Origin: an uncultured Lachnospiraceae bacterium
GTDB taxonomy: Bacteria; Bacillota; Clostridia; Lachnospirales; Lachnospiraceae
Reading direction: 5' to 3'
Length of the DNA: 35,045 nucleotides
Assembly: GCA_910585215.1 (NCBI GenBank)
Contig: CAJUDQ010000015.1
Location: 34,666 to 69,710 of the forward strand
Shown: in pieces, positions 32,178 to 35,045 of the stretch
How positions within the stretch are numbered: position 1 is the stretch's first letter
Layout of the letters: each line of letters starts with the position of its first letter
Notes under the pieces: generated by a model
Seen by the model: the letters and a program-made list of their open reading frames with translations, nothing else
Told to the model about the DNA's origin: nothing
Databases searched by the model: none
Position numbers and translations under genes: made by a program

Positions 32178-34337
32178 TTATGCAATTTCAGCTTTGTTGT
32201 TTAAATTTTCAGCCTTGTTTTGTATATTTTCAGGCATTTCCATTTCTTTAGGCTGCTCTGCTTCCTCGGATATCTCAGGTGGTTCCTTCATATTTTCAGG
32301 TATTCCCATTTCATCTCCATTGAAATCTCTTCTTCCTCCATGATTCTTCATTCCACCCGGACCTCCCATATTTTGGCCCATTCCGCCTGAACCAACAGTA
32401 GTTACAGATTCATTGACTGTAAAACTTTCAAGTTCTGTTCCATCCATATATTTTCCCTCTGTATACAGTCCGTCTTTTGATGTACCGTCACAGCTTCCGC
32501 CTGTAACTATTGTATAGGTTTCACCACTTTCAAGCTCTGAGGAAGAAAAAATAAAGCACTGGCTTACTTTGCTTGGAGTAAATGCCATAATCATCTCTCC
32601 CTTTGAATCAAGTACTGCAAATATGCCATTGGCATTTACAGAACTGCCAAAAAATGCTGTCACAGAATTTTGCTTTGAAGCGCTGCTGACGCTTTCCACC
32701 ATTCCCGCACTTCCGGATGCAAGCAGATATCCGCCGTTTATTTCAAATTCATATTCATAATCAATTGCACTGTTTCCATTATCCGTTGGACCTTCTACAA
32801 TTACAGTGCCTCCATTTATCATTAAATCACCATTTGAATCCAGCCCGTCACCGGATGCATTTATATAAATATAACCATTATTTATTGTCAATGTTCCTGT
32901 AGAATTTGACATCATTCCCATTTTGTTCTGACTGCCAGAAGAGGTTACTTCTCCTCCTGCGGCATTTATACCATCGTCACTGGCTTTGACATGCACGGTT
33001 CCTCCTTCAAAGACAATATCAGGACTTTCAATCCCCTCATAACACTGTGTGATATTAATATCTCCGTCTGTAACCGTCAGCGTATCATCTGCATGTATTC
33101 CGTCGTCTCCTGTGGAAATCAGCATAGTTCCACCTGTCATATGAAAGGTTCCATTTGAATGAAATGCATCGTCTCTGGAATCCACATCAAAAGTTCCATC
33201 TGAAATAATCATCTCTGTACCGGCTTTTATTCCTTTCATACTTGTTGTATCTTCTGTTCCAGAAGACTGATTATCAAAATCCCATCCTTTCTCTCTGTCT
33301 CTTGTCATAAAATTTTCATCTGGCATAGCTCCTTTGGTGACAACAGTACCTGCACCGTTGCCTGTTGTAATATCAAAGGTTCCACCTGTCACCTTAAGCA
33401 TGGATTCCGCCTGAATGGCATCTTCTTCAGAAATAATTGTAAAGATTCCGTCTGAAATAGAAACATATCCAAGAGAAGTATCTGAATTATCCGATTTCAA
33501 CCCGTCTCCTTTTGATGTAACTGTGAAACTTCCTCCAGCTATCATCAGACAATCTTTTCCTTTTATGCCATTATTTTCAGCTGTTACCTCAATCGTTCCA
33601 CCTGTTATTTTCAAAGTATCCTTTGAAGCAATTCCATTGTTAAAATTTCCATTTACTGTCAGAGAACCTCCGCCGCAAATCACCAAATCGTCCTTGCTAA
33701 AAAGACATGCTGAGGGTTCTTCGTTTTCAGCATCCATATACGTATATTCACTGGCATCGCTTAGCGAGTTTACAGAATCTTCTGCCAATACAAGCAATGT
33801 TTTTTTGCAGTTCTTAATAAAAACAGGTGAATTTGTACTGTTACTGATAGTTGCATTATAAAAAACAAGCTCAACAGTTCCTGTTTCCTGACAGTCTACA
33901 AGAATCTGTCCATCATTTAAAGTTCCCGTTATAATATAACTTCCGGGTGAAGAAATGGTAAGAATAGTATTATCTATACTTGTTCCCTGTACGGAAGTTT
34001 CCACGGAATCTCCTTTTAAATAAATAGTATTTTCATTTGTACTCTGCAAAATACTTACTTCGTCTTCTGTCAAACTGGTATCATTTCCTGATTCAGATAC
34101 CAGAACTCTTGTAAAATCTTCATTTTCATACTCTTCCTCTGTTATTTTTGTAACAGCGGCTGCACTATTTGATGATTTATCCAGTAAATCAGATGATGAA
34201 CCTTTTTCTGAAACTGTGCTATCCTGTGTTGTATTACTGTTTTCATTATCATTCTGTTTATTGTCTGACGAGCATCCAAATATTGACGATATTGTCAATA
34301 AAACAGTGATGGATACCGCTGCAATTTTCTTTTTCAT
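32178..34337 (-). CDS. Lipoprotein with Cthe_2159-type polysaccharide-binding beta-helix
   Basis: A 719-residue exported lipoprotein. The ATG at 34337 has AAAGGTG 6 bases ahead; the in-frame GTG at 34346 overlaps that site. Signal sequence with lipobox SIFGC, lipidated C22. After an acidic, Ser/Asn-rich region come many beta-helix rungs with repeated pattern GGT-hydrophobic-DDGIHADDTLTVTDG, DDAFHSNGTFHMTGG, GDGLDSNGDLMINGG. This matches the Cthe_2159 family (PF14262), whose founding member binds acidic plant polysaccharide with calcium; the D-D/N-G turns here could hold calcium. The last 75 residues are Gly/Met- and then Glu/Pro/Asn-rich (GGMGQNMGGPGGMKNHGG). Monocistronic. Ligand in this species is inference; it suits the pectin-related enzymes at the left end. 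Confidence 0.85.
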   Translation of the reverse strand: MKKKIAAVSITVLLTISSIFGCSSDNKQNDNENSNTTQDSTVSEKGSSSDLLDKSSNSAAAVTKITEEEYENEDFTRVLVSESGNDTSLTEDEVSILQSTNENTIYLKGDSVETSVQGTSIDNTILTISSPGSYIITGTLNDGQILVDCQETGTVELVFYNATISNSTNSPVFIKNCKKTLLVLAEDSVNSLSDASEYTYMDAENEEPSACLFSKDDLVICGGGSLTVNGNFNNGIASKDTLKITGGTIEVTAENNGIKGKDCLMIAGGSFTVTSKGDGLKSDNSDTSLGYVSISDGIFTIISEEDAIQAESMLKVTGGTFDITTGNGAGTVVTKGAMPDENFMTRDREKGWDFDNQSSGTEDTTSMKGIKAGTEMIISDGTFDVDSRDDAFHSNGTFHMTGGTMLISTGDDGIHADDTLTVTDGDINITQCYEGIESPDIVFEGGTVHVKASDDGINAAGGEVTSSGSQNKMGMMSNSTGTLTINNGYIYINASGDGLDSNGDLMINGGTVIVEGPTDNGNSAIDYEYEFEINGGYLLASGSAGMVESVSSASKQNSVTAFFGSSVNANGIFAVLDSKGEMIMAFTPSKVSQCFIFSSSELESGETYTIVTGGSCDGTSKDGLYTEGKYMDGTELESFTVNESVTTVGSGGMGQNMGGPGGMKNHGGRRDFNGDEMGIPENMKEPPEISEEAEQPKEMEMPENIQNKAENLNNKAEIA

Positions 34338-34398
34338 GGCAATCACCTTTCCTTTTTTATAACTGTTTTACTTTGTATATGGTTAAATAATATTTTAC

Positions 34399-34421
34399 AT
34401 GTGAATGTGACTGCTATGTGA
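34399..34421. repeat. Three ATGTGA direct repeats upstream of the lipoprotein gene
   Basis: ATGTGA at 34399-34404, 34405-34410 and 34416-34421. The first two are directly adjacent and the last two are 11 bp apart. They lie 62-84 bases before the lipoprotein ATG, where an activator could bind. I could not place a convincing promoter here. Confidence 0.35.
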
Positions 34422-34446
34422 AAGAATGAAAAAAAATACGTGTTTA

Positions 34447-34460
34447 TTGGATATATCCAA
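34447..34460. other. 14-bp perfect palindrome
   Basis: TTGGATATATCCAA reads the same on both strands. It lies 110 bases before the lipoprotein start and directly after the long terminator hairpin. Could be an operator or part of the terminator tail. Confidence 0.4.
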
Positions 34461-34513
34461 AAAGGCAACCATTAAAATCATTTTCTTTCATAAAATGATT
34501 TTAATGGTTGCCT
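34459..34513 (-). terminator. Very long perfect hairpin, terminator of the flavodoxin-like gene
   Basis: A 22-bp perfect stem: arms at 34463-34484 and 34492-34513, with the 7-base loop CTTTCAT. The outer part is AGGCAACC/GGTTGCCT. On the minus strand T5 follows (A at 34459-34463). It lies 70 bases after the stop codon at 34583. The perfect 22-bp arms are longer than other terminators here. Confidence 0.75.
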
Positions 34514-34582
34514 CGCAGAATATTTTTATATGTTATTTATTTTACAGAGCATCTAAAATATGTAAAAAGTAAATTACCTGTT

Positions 34583-34996
34583 CTAAAATAATGTGTCACT
34601 TGAACAAATCTGTTTTCCCAACTGATATGCCTGATTTGGATATTCTGTCTGATTCAATGCTTCCACATCCCCACAGTTCACGCCGACAATGATTCCTGCA
34701 ATATCCCATCCAAGAAACTGTGCCATTCCCTTAAATGATACAATTGTTCCATCCGCGGATTCCATGGTAGTATCTGCCATAGTAAGCATAAGAACTGTCT
34801 TTTTCTTCTTGTGAAGAGCTGCATCATTTGCATAAAAGCGGTCAATAACAGCTTTTATCTGTGCATTTATGGCATAATAGTAAACTGGAGAGACAAAGAC
34901 AACCGCTTCAGCTTCTAAAAGCTTTGGATTAAGCTCCTGCATATCATCCTGAAACGTACATCCCTTATCAGTAGTATGGCAGCGTTCACATGCGAT
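34583..34996 (-). CDS. Flavodoxin-like NAD(P)H-dependent FMN oxidoreductase, 5' end missing
   Basis: The frame stays open from the stop at 34583 to 34996, where genuine sequence ends; a Met at 34942 is internal. The fragment has a CERC pair near its truncated start, then CTFQDDMQELNPKLLEAEAVVFVSPVYYYAINAQIKAVIDRFY, the second half of the flavin-binding fold of the iron-sulfur flavoprotein / FMN reductase family. The N-terminal phosphate loop (usually GSPR...T) is missing because the contig stops. TMADTTMESADGTIVSFKGMAQFLGW and the final GDVEALNQTEYPNQAYQLGKQI helix complete the domain. Substrate is unknown; many relatives reduce quinones, nitro compounds or azo dyes. Confidence 0.85.
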   Translation of the reverse strand: MACERCHTTDKGCTFQDDMQELNPKLLEAEAVVFVSPVYYYAINAQIKAVIDRFYANDAALHKKKKTVLMLTMADTTMESADGTIVSFKGMAQFLGWDIAGIIVGVNCGDVEALNQTEYPNQAYQLGKQICSSDTLF

Positions 34997-35045
34997 AGAT
35001 CGGAAGAGCGTCGTGTAGGGAAAGAGTGTGTCAGTACGTGTAGAT
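34997..35045. other. Illumina TruSeq adapter with index, sequencing artefact
   Basis: From 34997 the sequence is AGATCGGAAGAGC (34997-35009) continuing GTCGTGTAGGGAAAGAGTGT (35010-35029), the reverse complement of the TruSeq i5-side adapter. Then GTCAGTAC (35030-35037) occupies the 8-base index position; its complement GTACTGAC equals the TruSeq index D508 as I recall it. GTGTAGAT (35038-35045) is the beginning of the P5 part. All 49 bases fit the adapter layout, so they should be trimmed. Confidence 0.97.

Noticed and set aside
34583..34942. Met at 34942 as the true start of the flavodoxin-like gene
   Set aside because: The 18 upstream codons are open and contain the family CxxC region, so this is a truncated gene and the Met is internal.

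Overview
This window looks like a low-GC Firmicute of the class Clostridia, most likely a gut Lachnospiraceae. The reasons are AT-rich intergenic DNA, strong GGAGG-type ribosome binding sites, the gene order pta-ackA / yceD-rpmF / plsX-rnc-smc-ftsY, a wall-anchored glycosidase ending in a VKTGD-type sorting tail, and several Lachnospiraceae-style lipoproteins. I do not assign a species. Every protein gene lies on the minus strand; the only plus-strand transcript I can support is a small antisense RNA at about 10626-10728. The right end is not biological: bases 34997-35045 are Illumina adapter with a readable index, so the right edge is a contig end.

Right to left, which is the direction of transcription: a truncated flavodoxin-like gene at the contig end; a pectin-binding-type lipoprotein (32178-34337); the acetate pathway pta-ackA; yceD-rpmF behind a consensus promoter; plsX-rnc-smc-ftsY (lipid precursor, RNA processing, chromosome and membrane-targeting genes, without acpP between plsX and rnc); ilvA and a small membrane protein; then a signalling block made of a small membrane protein, an OmpR-type regulator, an intrinsic terminator and a histidine kinase. 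Next comes an apparent operon with its own promoter: lipoprotein, cheV, a degenerate sirtuin-like protein, a lysine-rich membrane protein, hisH, hisF and ung.

The 10355-10960 gap holds a compact locus that resembles a type I toxin-antitoxin system: a 27-residue hydrophobic peptide on the minus strand with a sequestered Shine-Dalgarno, a convergent RNA of about 100 nt on the plus strand with a 17-bp-spaced promoter, and a shared 12-bp terminator hairpin. This is the most interesting element of the window.

The left 10 kb is for plant-polysaccharide (arabinan/pectin/xylan side chain) use. It holds a surface-anchored GH127 beta-L-arabinofuranosidase, then a separate transcription unit with an unknown helical protein, a cytoplasmic GH43 subfamily-11-like enzyme, a GH28-like beta-helix protein, a two-component system and the start of an ABC exporter. 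Repeats upstream of GH127, GH43 and the ABC gene look like operators. Family assignments rest on motifs read by eye, without database searches.
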